From: Phycisphaerae bacterium
GTDB lineage: Bacteria > Planctomycetota > Phycisphaerae > Phycisphaerales > SM1A02
Length of the DNA: 64,000 bases
Direction of reading: 5' to 3'
NCBI GenBank assembly: GCA_002716385.1
Contig: PBAX01000027.1
Span: 124,001-188,000 of the forward strand
The position numbers and the translations under genes are program-made. Shown one piece after another: positions 33,845 to 42,884 of this stretch; within the stretch, counting starts at the first letter, position 1, and each line of letters begins with the position of its first letter. The notes beneath the pieces are model-generated. The model saw nothing but the letters and a program-made list of their open reading frames with translations. It was not told the DNA's origin and did no database searches.

Positions 33845-34918
33845 ATGGCCACGACATCGATTCCTTGCCTGCAAATGAGAGGCGGCACGTCGAAGGGTGT
33901 GTATTTTCTGGCACACGATCTCCCCTCGGAGATCGAAAAACGTGATCGTCTGCTTCTGAGCATCATGGGCTCACCCGATCCCCGGCAAATCGACGGGCTG
34001 GGTGGCGGCGACAGTCTCACCAGCAAGGTCGCGATCATCTCCCCGTCGGATCGGGATGATGCCGATGTCGACTACCTCTTCGCCCAGGTATCGGTCGATC
34101 AACCCATCGTGGATACCTCGGCCAACTGTGGAAACATTCTCTCAGGCGTAGGTCCGTTCGCGATTCTGCGAGGACTTGTCGAGCCAACCGATCCGGAGAC
34201 CCTGGTCCGGATCCACAACATCAACACCGACAGCCGCATCCATGCCCATGTCTCGACACCAGATGGCGAGATTCGCTTCGACGGCGAGACATCCATCGAC
34301 GGTGTGCCGGGAACCGCGGCCCCCATCATGCTCGAGTTTCTCGACGTGCTGGGTCCGTTGACCGGCGAGGTCCTCCCCACTGGAAACAGCAGCGAACTCA
34401 TCGAGGGCGTCCGTGTGACCTGCATCGACAGCGCCAATCCGGTCGTCCTCATGCATGCCGATGATGTCGGAGAAACCGGACATGAATCACCGGAGACTCT
34501 GGACGCGGATCATCCACTGCTCGTGAAGATCGAAGCCATACGAAGAGCGGCTTCATTGAAGATGGGACTTGGCGATGCCGCTGATCGAGTCATTCCCAAG
34601 GTCGCCCTGCTCTCCGCTCCGTCCGACGGCGGCAGCATCTGCTCTCGCTACTTCACCCCGGCCCATTGCCATGCCGCCCACGCCATCACCGGTGCGATCG
34701 CGATCGCGGTGGCCTCCACCCTCGAGGGCTCCGTGGCCGCCGATCTCGAGGTTCACGACACGGATGAGTCTCGAACCGTGACCATCGAACATCCAAGCGG
34801 GCATGTCGATGTGAAGCTGCTGCTGAATGAAGACCGGAGCGTTCGCAGCGCCGGCATCATCCGAACGGCGCGTCCGATCATGGACGGCGAAGTCTTCGCA
34901 CAGGTAGACGATGATTGA
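33845..34918 (+). CDS. PrpF/GalD-like isomerase (4-oxalomesaconate tautomerase family)
   Basis: The 357-aa protein matches the PrpF family: CLQMRGGTSKGVYFLAHDLP at the N-terminus, GLGGGDSLTSKVAII, the first catalytic Cys in DTSANCGNILSGVGPFAI, and KMGLG near residue 240. Members are cofactor-free isomerases of 2-methylaconitate (methylcitrate cycle) or 4-oxalomesaconate (gallate pathway). No prp or gal genes are nearby, so the substrate is open. GGAGG nine bases before MATTSIP sets the start, and a TAGCAT hexamer at about 33813 could be the -10. It converges with the methyltransferase gene, one base between. Confidence 0.85.
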   Translation: MATTSIPCLQMRGGTSKGVYFLAHDLPSEIEKRDRLLLSIMGSPDPRQIDGLGGGDSLTSKVAIISPSDRDDADVDYLFAQVSVDQPIVDTSANCGNILSGVGPFAILRGLVEPTDPETLVRIHNINTDSRIHAHVSTPDGEIRFDGETSIDGVPGTAAPIMLEFLDVLGPLTGEVLPTGNSSELIEGVRVTCIDSANPVVLMHADDVGETGHESPETLDADHPLLVKIEAIRRAASLKMGLGDAADRVIPKVALLSAPSDGGSICSRYFTPAHCHAAHAITGAIAIAVASTLEGSVAADLEVHDTDESRTVTIEHPSGHVDVKLLLNEDRSVRSAGIIRTARPIMDGEVFAQVDDD

Positions 34919-34919
34919 A

Positions 34920-35597
34920 TCAGGCTGGGACCTGATCCTTCAGCATGGCGAGCGCCAGCCCATCACCGATCGGATTGAGGCTGTATTCAACGCGATCATC
35001 GCCAAGCAGCTTCTTCGCCAGAGCTCGCGTCGCCTCCGTTGAGGAATCCGTCACTGAAGGATCGGCTACTCGTCCACCCTTGAGCATGTTGTCGAAGGTC
35101 AGCAGTCCGCCGGGGCGAAGCAGCTTGAGTCCGAGTTCGTAGTACTCGAGAAAGGCTTCCTTGTCGGCGTCGAAGTACATGAAGTCGTAGGTACCACCCT
35201 GCCCGTCGGCGAGCATGGCCTCCAGCGATTCAATGGCCGGTCCAATGCGTGGCTCGATGCGTTCGGATACTCCGGCTCGATCCCACCAGGACTGGGCGAC
35301 GGCCATGTGATCCGGGCTCAGATCGCAGGCGACCAGCACACCATCATCCGGAAGCGCCATGGCCATGCCCATGGCGCTGTAACCGGTGAAGACACCGACT
35401 TCGATCACACGACGGGCGTTCATCGTCTTGAGTAGCAGGGCCAGCAGCTGCACCTGTTCGGGCGAGGTCTGCATCTCCCCCTCCGGGTGACCATCCATGG
35501 CGGCGCGGAGCTGAGCCTGCACGGGCGTCTCACGGAGACTGTTCTCCATGAGCCACTCGTGAACCGGTGTATCAAGCTGAATTGTTCGTCTGGACAT
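34920..35597 (-). CDS. O-methyltransferase, caffeoyl-CoA-type (family 3)
   Basis: The 225-aa SAM-dependent enzyme shows QTSPEQVQLLALLLKTMNARRVIEVGVFTGYSAMGMAMALP (motif I EVGVFTGYS), VACDLSP, DFMYFDADKEAFLEYYELGLKLLRPGGLLTFDNMLKGG (metal-binding D..DN). It methylates a catechol-like hydroxyl with a divalent cation; the physiological acceptor is not evident. TACACT lies seven bases before the ATG with no Shine-Dalgarno sequence, fitting a leaderless mRNA. Confidence 0.9.
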   Translation of the reverse strand: MSRRTIQLDTPVHEWLMENSLRETPVQAQLRAAMDGHPEGEMQTSPEQVQLLALLLKTMNARRVIEVGVFTGYSAMGMAMALPDDGVLVACDLSPDHMAVAQSWWDRAGVSERIEPRIGPAIESLEAMLADGQGGTYDFMYFDADKEAFLEYYELGLKLLRPGGLLTFDNMLKGGRVADPSVTDSSTEATRALAKKLLGDDRVEYSLNPIGDGLALAMLKDQVPA

Positions 35598-35604
35598 GGC
35601 GGCC

Positions 35605-35610
35605 AGTGTA
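35605..35610 (-). promoter_or_regulatory. -10 hexamer of a leaderless start (O-methyltransferase)
   Basis: On the minus strand TACACT, then GGCCGCC, then the ATG at 35597. Confidence 0.45.
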
Positions 35611-35627
35611 GCGGGACTGGACGATTC

Positions 35628-36293
35628 TCAACACGGTCCCCAGGCCGCGATGAGTGTCAGCACATCGTTGACGCCGACCACGCCGTCGCCATCGACATCC
35701 GATTCCGAATCATTGGTGCCGTAGGCTCCGAGAAGCTGGAGGATGTCGTCCACATTGGTCTGGTTGTCACCATTGAGGTCCGTAGCGCACGAGGTACCGA
35801 TGACATCGACCGTGATTTCAAGATCGACGTAGACCTCCTCGAGCTGAACCGTGACTTCGCCGAAGATGGGAATCGTCGTGGTGGCGGTTCCCAGGACGAT
35901 GTTCTCCATGAGCAGGCTGCCTTCACCCTCCTCGTCGAGAAGCAGGGTGACATCGAATCCGAATGTGATCGGATCCGGCGGTGGTGGTTCGACGATGGAC
36001 GTGGTCCCGCCATCGATCGGACACGGGCCCTCGAGCTGGCCACCGAAGGATGAATCCGGCAGCTGATCCGACACATCAATTGGACCGAACTCGAATCCGA
36101 AGTAGCTGACCAGAACCGAGACGCCGGTGACGCTGGCGTACATGTCGTAGAGCTCGCCATCGGCCCGAACGTTGGTCGGACTGGTCCAGGAGACATCCTG
36201 ACCAGCAGTCTCGATGGAGAGTTGCCAGGTGGCTGAATCAGCGCCAACCATGGTTGTGGCGGCGGCGGCGACGATGAGGGCTGAAGTGATCAT
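35628..36293 (-). CDS. Secreted protein with C-terminal dockerin-like repeats
   Basis: The 221-aa protein has a short signal-like N-terminus (MITSALIVAAAATTMVGADSA), a beta-rich body of unknown fold (about 25-160), and two dockerin-type calcium loops at the end: DLNGDNQTNVDDILQLLGAYG and DVDGDGVVGVNDVLTLIAAWGPC. It ends exactly in WGPC. The repeats would bind calcium and may dock to a cohesin-like partner or the cell surface. GGAAGG directly abuts the ATG, too close for a ribosome site; a CATCAT hexamer six bases upstream could make it leaderless. Confidence 0.7.
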   Translation of the reverse strand: MITSALIVAAAATTMVGADSATWQLSIETAGQDVSWTSPTNVRADGELYDMYASVTGVSVLVSYFGFEFGPIDVSDQLPDSSFGGQLEGPCPIDGGTTSIVEPPPPDPITFGFDVTLLLDEEGEGSLLMENIVLGTATTTIPIFGEVTVQLEEVYVDLEITVDVIGTSCATDLNGDNQTNVDDILQLLGAYGTNDSESDVDGDGVVGVNDVLTLIAAWGPC

Positions 36294-36352
36294 CCTTCCA
36301 TGATGGCAGGTCTGAGGCCCGGGTCAAGACCGGAAACCCTCTCTTGGGCATC

Positions 36353-36391
36353 AAAAAGCACGCCGCGAGGCCTGGTATGGACCTCGCGGCG
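36353..36391 (-). terminator. Intrinsic terminator of the beta-helix gene
   Basis: A 10-bp GC-rich stem (CGCCGCGAGG / CCTCGCGGCG, 11-nt loop) lies 56 bases past the stop at 36447. On the minus strand it is followed by TGCTTTTTG, a good T tract. Confidence 0.85.
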
Positions 36392-36446
36392 GACAGATTG
36401 GTCAGGGCGTGTGGTGTGCGTGACGAAGTCCTTCATCACGTCTGAA

Positions 36447-39400
36447 TCAGTCGTCGCAGGGCCCCCAGTTGCCGACGACGGTCAGCACGTCGTTGACATC
36501 GACCAGACCGTTGCCATCGATGTCGCCGGCCGGGTTGGAGGTTCCCCAGGTCGCCAGGATGTAGAGGATGTCCAGGACATCCACGTTGTAGTCGAGGTTG
36601 GTGTCACCCGAGCAGGTGAACGGCGGCAGACAGGTATCGAGGAACTCGTTGCCCCCGAAATCGACCCAGGCACCGCAGATGTCATCCAAGCCATTCCAGC
36701 CATTTTCACAGAAGGTGGAATCCTGAACATAACTGGAACTGACACTATTACCGATGCCGCATCCTTCATTGCGAGAAAAATCACAATTAACAAAGTCAGA
36801 AAATGTGAAGTAGCTTCCAGTAAAACCAGTTCCTTCATTACTCGAGAAAATACAGTTTTCAAAATACAGATCGCTCATGTCCCCATATACCGCGCCACTG
36901 ACATACTGCGTTCCGTTTGTTGAAAATTCAGTACCAGATAGAACGCTATTACATTGCGAGAATGAGAGAGCTGCGCCTTGATTGAAAGATGAACATCCTT
37001 TGAAAACACAATTCGAGTATTGCGAACTCGAATTGAGATTAAATGCGCCACCACCAGAATCGTATGCGATATTGGCAATGAATTGACATTGGTTCACGGA
37101 TGCATTCCCATTCATGATTGCCATGCCCCCACCTGATCTAAATGGATCGGGCATGTCGTAGTAATAGCCTCCATCAAAATAATGACCTTCATTCACATTC
37201 TCGGTAAATATGCAACTCTCAATAGTTGGACTAGATGAGCTGCACCGCAGACCTGCACCTGATTCAGGCAAAACAGTTCCATGAATCGGATCGAAGTAAT
37301 TCGTTCGGCAATCGCGAATCGTGAAGCCCTGGATGATGGTCGAGGCGTTCTCGTTGCTGTTGCACAGGATGCCGCGTCGTTCATCGTCACCATGGATGAT
37401 GGTGACCTCGGCGCCGTCACGGCTTCGCAGCATGATGGCCTTGCCCATCATGTCGACGACCGGCGTTTCAAGATCGTCCCAGGGATCGGCCCGATACGTC
37501 CCCGGCCAGACCTCGATGATCTCGCCATCCTCGGCGTAGTCGATCGCATCCTGGATCGTCGTGAAGTCGCAGCCGCCATCGGCACACACGGTGTAGACGC
37601 AGGCGCCGACATCATTGCCGCCAAGATCGGTCAAGACACCGGTACCATTCGTATTGACCTGATACGGACGGTTGCAGGTGATCGTGCTGTTGGCCAGCGT
37701 CGATACGCTGCCATCGCCGTTGTACCAGCCGCCCCCACCGTTGAGCTTGATCTCGGTGTTCTCGATCGTCACGGTGGCATTTTGGTTGTAGAGACCGCCG
37801 CCATTGCCCCATGTCGCGTTGTTGTTCACGAGACGGCAATCGATCAGGGACAAGCTGCCACCGTTCTTGTAGATGCCGCCACCGTTCTGATACGCCTCGC
37901 AGTTCTCGATCCAGACATTCTCCATGACTACATCGGTTCCATTGATGTTGTCTCCGCTGGAGATATCGTTGAAACCACCGCCTGAATATCTTGGCCAGGA
38001 ATCGGATTCACCATTGACCAGACTCAAATTACGCAAGGTGACACTGCTGTCACATTCGATCGTCGGCTGGTTGTACCACTGGGCATTGATCGTGGTCCGG
38101 TTGCCATTGACGGCGTCGATGGTGCCCTCGATCGTGATGTCCTTGCCGTAGATGTAGACCGGATAGTACGTATTGGCCGAAACTTCGATGATGTATCCAT
38201 CACCCGCTTCATCAATGGCATCCTGAAGATACCAGTAGTCCCCCGAGCCATCCCTGGCAACGATCAACACGCACGTCGGAAACTCGTTGCCGGAACCCGA
38301 CCAGACGGCGTCGTCGTTGATATCGTCGGGTCGGTTGCATGAGAAGGTCGACGTGTCGATGATCGCCGTGATCGATTCGTCCAACCAGATGGCGCCGCCC
38401 GAACCAAATTGTTCATTCCCCTCAGAATCTATATATCCGGCGTTATTGCCTTCAAGAACAGTGCCGCTCATGGTGAAGGTGCCACCGGCACTGCCGTTGG
38501 CATTCATGCAGATCGCGCCACCGCGAGTCTGAAAACCATTGTCAGCCTGATTATTTGTGAAGCTACAATCGACGATCGTCAGACTGCCCCCGTTCTTCAG
38601 GATGGCCCCGCCATCAGCCCCACTACCACCATTGCTTGCTCTGTTGTTTCGGAACTGGCAATTTGTGAAACTCACATCCGTGGCATTGGCATTGAGACCA
38701 TCGCTCTCATCCTTGAAGGCTGCACCATCTGAGTAGACGCTCCCTTGATAGATACCATCAAAGGTCATGTCGCTGAAGCTGACACTGGCCTCGGATCGCA
38801 CCAGTGGGTCGTACCACCAGCCTCCTGCCAGAGTCGTATAGGTCCCGTTCGCATTCATGCTGCCGACGAAGGTGAGATCCTGCCTGTCACTTGGGATGTA
38901 GAGATTCTCGTAATAGACATCACCTGAGATGATGATTTCGACACCACTCGATTCGAAGTCGATGGCGTCCTGAATGTAGAAGTAGTCCCCCGAACCATCC
39001 TGCGCCACGTAGACCGGACAGCTGTAGTCGAAGTCGTTGTTCTTGCCTGAATAACTCCCGAAGATCGGGCTCTGCGGCTCGTTGCATCCGAACTGGGAAT
39101 TGTTCAGGAAGGCCGTGCAGTCGTTCTCGATGTACCACGCGAAGCCGGTGTTTCGAGTGAAGGTGCAACCATCGACACTCACCAGCGAGTTCTGGGTGTA
39201 GAGACCACCGCCGTATCCGAACTGGTTGGTCCCCTGGTCCGCCGCACGATTTCGATCGAGCACGCAGTTGGTCATCGACAGCGTGCCGTTGTAGAAGGCG
39301 ATGCCACCACCTTCGTCATAGCTCGAGGGCGCATCCTCGGAAACACAGCGACTGATGCGACAATTCGTCATCTCGAGTGTGCCACCAGTCTGGCCCCCAT

Positions 39401-39842
39401 CGAAATAGATGCCACCACCCTGAGATCCGTAGCACTCCTCGATCCAGCAGGTATCCATCTCGACATCAACCGCAGTGCCGTTGGCATTGACTTTCAGACC
39501 ACCACCGCGATTCGCATATCCGTTACGTATGATCAGATTGCTCAAGGAACAGTCGGCATCGACGGTTATGACTGGTCCGAAGAAGTCCCCATAGATGATC
39601 GTTCCTGGATCGCCTGGGCTCGTCGAGTTGCTCTGGCCAATGATGTTGACTGACGTGCCGTTGGTGTTGATGTTTTCCCAGTAGCTACCGGCTTCGACAA
39701 TGATGTCGTCGCCATTGCTCGCGGCATTCACCGCTGCTTGAATCGACGGGTACTCACTAGGCACAAGCAGCTCGGCCGCCAGGACAGTTCCCTGAATCGC
39801 GAAGACCGACAGGATCAACGACAGCACAGTGCGCATACGCAT
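36447..39842 (-). CDS. Large secreted beta-helix protein with dockerin-like C-terminus
   Basis: The 1131-aa protein has a signal peptide (MRMRTVLSLILSVFAIQGTVLAAE), four modules each opened by a (V/T)-x-x-DG-x-x-D-(Y/F)-x-x-IQ(D/A)A-type strand (about residues 22, 277, 527, 752), and between them NC-x-F/L-x-x-N-x-(A)-x-x-GGG repeats typical of right-handed parallel beta-helices. It ends with DTNLDYNVDVLDILYIL and DIDGNGLVDVNDVLTVVGNWGPCDD, a dockerin-like pair. A surface or released carbohydrate-binding or adhesive protein is likely; no catalytic residues can be named. About residues 840-1040 are encoded by DNA that is clearly more AT-rich than the rest. The start at MRMRTV has GGGAGAG upstream. 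Confidence 0.82.
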   Translation of the reverse strand: MRMRTVLSLILSVFAIQGTVLAAELLVPSEYPSIQAAVNAASNGDDIIVEAGSYWENINTNGTSVNIIGQSNSTSPGDPGTIIYGDFFGPVITVDADCSLSNLIIRNGYANRGGGLKVNANGTAVDVEMDTCWIEECYGSQGGGIYFDGGQTGGTLEMTNCRISRCVSEDAPSSYDEGGGIAFYNGTLSMTNCVLDRNRAADQGTNQFGYGGGLYTQNSLVSVDGCTFTRNTGFAWYIENDCTAFLNNSQFGCNEPQSPIFGSYSGKNNDFDYSCPVYVAQDGSGDYFYIQDAIDFESSGVEIIISGDVYYENLYIPSDRQDLTFVGSMNANGTYTTLAGGWWYDPLVRSEASVSFSDMTFDGIYQGSVYSDGAAFKDESDGLNANATDVSFTNCQFRNNRASNGGSGADGGAILKNGGSLTIVDCSFTNNQADNGFQTRGGAICMNANGSAGGTFTMSGTVLEGNNAGYIDSEGNEQFGSGGAIWLDESITAIIDTSTFSCNRPDDINDDAVWSGSGNEFPTCVLIVARDGSGDYWYLQDAIDEAGDGYIIEVSANTYYPVYIYGKDITIEGTIDAVNGNRTTINAQWYNQPTIECDSSVTLRNLSLVNGESDSWPRYSGGGFNDISSGDNINGTDVVMENVWIENCEAYQNGGGIYKNGGSLSLIDCRLVNNNATWGNGGGLYNQNATVTIENTEIKLNGGGGWYNGDGSVSTLANSTITCNRPYQVNTNGTGVLTDLGGNDVGACVYTVCADGGCDFTTIQDAIDYAEDGEIIEVWPGTYRADPWDDLETPVVDMMGKAIMLRSRDGAEVTIIHGDDERRGILCNSNENASTIIQGFTIRDCRTNYFDPIHGTVLPESGAGLRCSSSSPTIESCIFTENVNEGHYFDGGYYYDMPDPFRSGGGMAIMNGNASVNQCQFIANIAYDSGGGAFNLNSSSQYSNCVFKGCSSFNQGAALSFSQCNSVLSGTEFSTNGTQYVSGAVYGDMSDLYFENCIFSSNEGTGFTGSYFTFSDFVNCDFSRNEGCGIGNSVSSSYVQDSTFCENGWNGLDDICGAWVDFGGNEFLDTCLPPFTCSGDTNLDYNVDVLDILYILATWGTSNPAGDIDGNGLVDVNDVLTVVGNWGPCDD

Positions 39843-39969
39843 GGTTCTCTCTCCCAATTGATGGACTCCCCCGGGGACTCCAGCTCGATCCATTGTGAGG
39901 AGTCGGACCCGACTGTTCAATACGAAAAGCCGCCTTTTCAAGCCTCCCCCGCCAGAACCATCCCCGAGC

Positions 39970-41349
39970 CTACTTGAGCCCGTATTCCTTGAGCTTCCGG
40001 TAGAGCGTCCGCTCCCCGATGCCCAGAAGCTCGGCCGTCTGCTCGCGGTTGCCGCCGGTCATCGCCAGCGTCTGCCGCATCGCCTCCTTCTCGAGACGAT
40101 CGAGACCGATGCCCGCCAACGCCCCCATGTGCAGATGCTCGTCCTCGTCGGTCATGCGTATGTCGTCGGGAACCTCGGCCACATCGATGTGCGGCGTCGT
40201 CGCCATCACCACCATGCGCTGCACGACGTTGAAGAGCTGACGGATGTTGCCCGGCCAGTTGTAGGCGACCAGCCGGAGCATGGCCGCCTCCGTGAAGTCC
40301 GGTTGCGGCTTGCCCTGATCGCTGGCGAAGCGACCCGCCGCATGATTCACCAGCAACGGAATGTCCTCTCGACGTTCCCGCAACGGCGGCAGGTGGATCT
40401 CCGCACCGTTGATGCGGAAGTAGAGATCCTCACGGAACTCCTCGGTCTCGATTCGATGCTTGAGATCACGATTGGTCGCACTCACGAAGCGGACGTCGAC
40501 ATGATGTTCGTTGTTGGTACCCAACCGGATGACCTCGCCCGTCTCCAGGACCCGCAGCAGCTTGGCCTGCATCGTCATCGGCATGTCGCCGATCTCGTCC
40601 AGGAACAGCGTGCCGTCGTCCGCGTACTCGAACACGCCCTCGCGATCCTTCTCCGCGCCGGTGAAGGCGCCCTTCACATGACCGAAGAGCTGATCCTCGA
40701 GCAGGCTCTCGCTCTGACCGGCGCAGTTGAACGCGACGTATCGCTTGTCCACCCGCTGCGACTGGTTGTGAAGCGCCCGGGCGATGAGCTCCTTGCCGGT
40801 CCCGGACTCGCCGGTGATCAACACCGGAATCATGCTCGGTCCGACCTGCTTGATGGTCTGGATGACCTTGCGCATCGGGGCGGAGTCACCGATGATGCCC
40901 TCGAACCCGAAGGCCGAGTCGACCTTCCCTTGCAGACGGACATTGCTGTGACGAAGCCGGACCGTCTCGACCGCGCGATTCACCAGATTACGGAAGACCT
41001 CCAGATCGAGGGGCTTCTCGATGAAGTCGTAGGCCCCACCCTGAAGCGCCGCCTTGGCCGTGCCCACGTCTCCATGGGCCGTGACCATGATCACCTCGGA
41101 ATCGGGCTGATGCTCGCGGGCATACCGAAGCACCTCGAGCCCCGAGTCGGGCTTCTCCATGCTCAGATCGGTGACGATCACGTCGAAGCTGCCCAGGCGA
41201 AGCTCCTCCTCGGCGGAGGTCACGCCGTCGACGATGGTGCAGACGTGACCCAGACGCCGAAGCGCCTCGGCCATGACCTCCGCATGATCGACCTCGTCCT
41301 CGACGATCAGGAGTTGTGCGTGAATTGCCTCGTGTTGAGCTGTTGACAT
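39970..41349 (-). CDS. NtrC-family sigma-54-dependent response regulator
   Basis: The 459-aa regulator has a receiver (phospho-acceptor D61 in [13 protein letters not shown] with the conserved Lys), an AAA+ domain with Walker A GESGTGKE (about 181), the sigma-54 contact loop GAFTGA (about 228) and Walker [12 protein letters not shown], and a Fis-type HTH ([23 protein letters not shown]). It would open sigma-54 promoters when phosphorylated, and the flgI operon promoter in this window is a candidate target. No partner kinase is adjacent. The start MSTAQHE has TACACT six bases upstream. It is divergent from murC with 65 bp between starts. Confidence 0.94.
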   Translation of the reverse strand: MSTAQHEAIHAQLLIVEDEVDHAEVMAEALRRLGHVCTIVDGVTSAEEELRLGSFDVIVTDLSMEKPDSGLEVLRYAREHQPDSEVIMVTAHGDVGTAKAALQGGAYDFIEKPLDLEVFRNLVNRAVETVRLRHSNVRLQGKVDSAFGFEGIIGDSAPMRKVIQTIKQVGPSMIPVLITGESGTGKELIARALHNQSQRVDKRYVAFNCAGQSESLLEDQLFGHVKGAFTGAEKDREGVFEYADDGTLFLDEIGDMPMTMQAKLLRVLETGEVIRLGTNNEHHVDVRFVSATNRDLKHRIETEEFREDLYFRINGAEIHLPPLRERREDIPLLVNHAAGRFASDQGKPQPDFTEAAMLRLVAYNWPGNIRQLFNVVQRMVVMATTPHIDVAEVPDDIRMTDEDEHLHMGALAGIGLDRLEKEAMRQTLAMTGGNREQTAELLGIGERTLYRKLKEYGLK

Positions 41350-41355
41350 GACCGA

Positions 41356-41361
41356 AGTGTA
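41356..41361 (-). promoter_or_regulatory. -10 hexamer of a leaderless start (NtrC-type gene)
   Basis: On the minus strand TACACT, then TCGGTC, then the ATG at 41349. The same six-base spacer follows the hexamer before the membrane-protein gene at 56728. Confidence 0.5.
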
Positions 41362-41378
41362 TGACAAACCGGCCTTCC

Positions 41379-41388
41379 ATTCGCGAAT
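41379..41388. promoter_or_regulatory. Palindrome midway between the divergent murC and NtrC-type starts
   Basis: ATTCGCGAAT is a perfect 10-bp palindrome lying almost exactly at the midpoint of the 65-bp divergent region. It falls where the -35 of murC would be (17 bp from TACACT) and close to that of the regulator. It could be a shared operator or promoter element. Confidence 0.4.
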
Positions 41389-41402
41389 CCCCACCCCCCC
41401 GA

Positions 41403-41408
41403 TACACT
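41403..41408 (+). promoter_or_regulatory. -10 hexamer of a leaderless start (murC)
   Basis: TACACT, six bases (CAAGGG), then ATG at 41415. AAGGG abuts the ATG and is too close to act as a Shine-Dalgarno sequence. Confidence 0.45.
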
Positions 41409-41414
41409 CAAGGG

Positions 41415-42884
41415 ATGCCAACCTTGACCGCTGCTCAAGAAACCGGACGAGAAGACATCGATCTGAGACCCGGCCGACGCCTCCATCTGGTCGGAATCGG
41501 TGGATGCGGCATGAGCGGCCTTGCCCGAATGCTCATGGCCCGGGAGTGCCTGTGCACGGGATCCGATCAGACCAGCTCGCCCGTGACCGACGGCCTGATC
41601 GCCGACGGCATCGATGTCCATGCCGGTCCCGCCCCCACCGAACTGCCCGCGGGAACCGAACTGGTCGTCGCCTCGGCCGCCATCGCCGAGGACCATCCCG
41701 AGATCGTCGCCGCCCGAACGCTGGGACTTCCCGTCCTGAGCTATCCCGAAGCACTGGGCCAGCTGCAACGACATCGACTCAGCATCGCCATCAGCGGCAC
41801 CCACGGAAAGAGCACCACCGCCTCCATGCTCTGCCACATCCTCGTCGAGTGCGGACTCGATCCCGGCTTCATCATCGGCGCCAACTGCAGCCAGATCGGC
41901 GGTGGTTCACGAACCGGCGCCGACACCGTTCCCCAGGGACCACATGAAGGTGAATCAGGCATCCTCGTCTGCGAGGCCTGTGAGTTCAATCGCTCCTTCC
42001 ATCATCACCGACCTGACCTCGCCTTGATCAACAACATCGAGGAAGACCATCTGGACATCTACGGATCGCTGGAGGCGATCATCGAGGCCTTCCGTGAATT
42101 CGCCTCGCTCATTCCACCTGCAGAGGACGGCGGCTCGCTCCTGATCGCGCACGACGGCGCACGACGACAGTCCATCACGCCAAGCCTCAACTGCCACGTC
42201 TCGACGTTCGGTTTCCATCCCGAGGCCGACTACCAGGTGGTCTACGACGCCAACGTCCTGCGTATCGGCATACTTCGTGAAGGCATGTGGGTGACTCACT
42301 GGACGAATCGGATGCCCGGTGGACACAACGCCCTCAATGCCGCCGCTGCCGTGATCCTTGCTCATCAACTTGGCGCTGAATGGGACGAGGCCGCCGAGGC
42401 CATGGCCTCCTTCAACGGTCTCGATCGTCGAATGCAGCGCTTAGGTGAGCGAAAGACCGCCGATGGCGGGTCCGTTGTGGTCTACGACGACTATGGACAT
42501 CATCCAACCGAAATCGAACAGACGCTTAAGGCGCTTCGGCTCGCCGAGAAACCCGAACGGCTCATCTGCGTCTTCCAGCCGCATCAACACAGCCGGACTC
42601 GCTTCCTCCTCGATCACTTCGCTGAGAGCTTCTCCAGTGCCGACGAGGTGATAGTGCCACGGATCTATTTCGTTCGCGATTCACTCGCTGAAAAACAGCG
42701 GATCAGCGCCGTCGATCTCGTCGAGCGTCTCTCTGAACGTGGCGTGATGGCGAATCACATTCCCGAGTTCGACGACATCACGACCCATCTGGAGAAGGAA
42801 TGTGTGGATGGCGACCTGGTGGTGGTGATGGGCGCGGGCCCCGTCTGGAACATCGCTCACGACTTCATGGCGAACGGAACATGA
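41415..42884 (+). CDS. murC: UDP-N-acetylmuramate--L-alanine ligase
   Basis: The 489-aa Mur ligase adds L-Ala to UDP-MurNAc in the cytoplasm. It shows the N-terminal UDP-binding LVGIGGCGMSGLARML, ATP loop ISGTHGKSTTASM (about 127), EACEFNRSF, NNIEEDHLDIY, and the C-terminal VYDDYGHHPTEIEQTL and VFQPHQHSRT, which are MurC-specific. It heads murC-murB-ddl-ftsQ-like with overlapping stops and starts. Peptidoglycan synthesis in this organism is thus supported. The start MPTLTA is chosen over the track start, which overlaps the promoter. Confidence 0.96.
   Translation: MPTLTAAQETGREDIDLRPGRRLHLVGIGGCGMSGLARMLMARECLCTGSDQTSSPVTDGLIADGIDVHAGPAPTELPAGTELVVASAAIAEDHPEIVAARTLGLPVLSYPEALGQLQRHRLSIAISGTHGKSTTASMLCHILVECGLDPGFIIGANCSQIGGGSRTGADTVPQGPHEGESGILVCEACEFNRSFHHHRPDLALINNIEEDHLDIYGSLEAIIEAFREFASLIPPAEDGGSLLIAHDGARRQSITPSLNCHVSTFGFHPEADYQVVYDANVLRIGILREGMWVTHWTNRMPGGHNALNAAAAVILAHQLGAEWDEAAEAMASFNGLDRRMQRLGERKTADGGSVVVYDDYGHHPTEIEQTLKALRLAEKPERLICVFQPHQHSRTRFLLDHFAESFSSADEVIVPRIYFVRDSLAEKQRISAVDLVERLSERGVMANHIPEFDDITTHLEKECVDGDLVVVMGAGPVWNIAHDFMANGT

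Noticed and set aside
39895-41346. 483-aa plus-strand ORF antisense to the NtrC-type regulator
   Set aside because: Exact shadow of a gene with full receiver, AAA+ and HTH motifs; the antisense product is His/Arg/Leu-rich without motifs.
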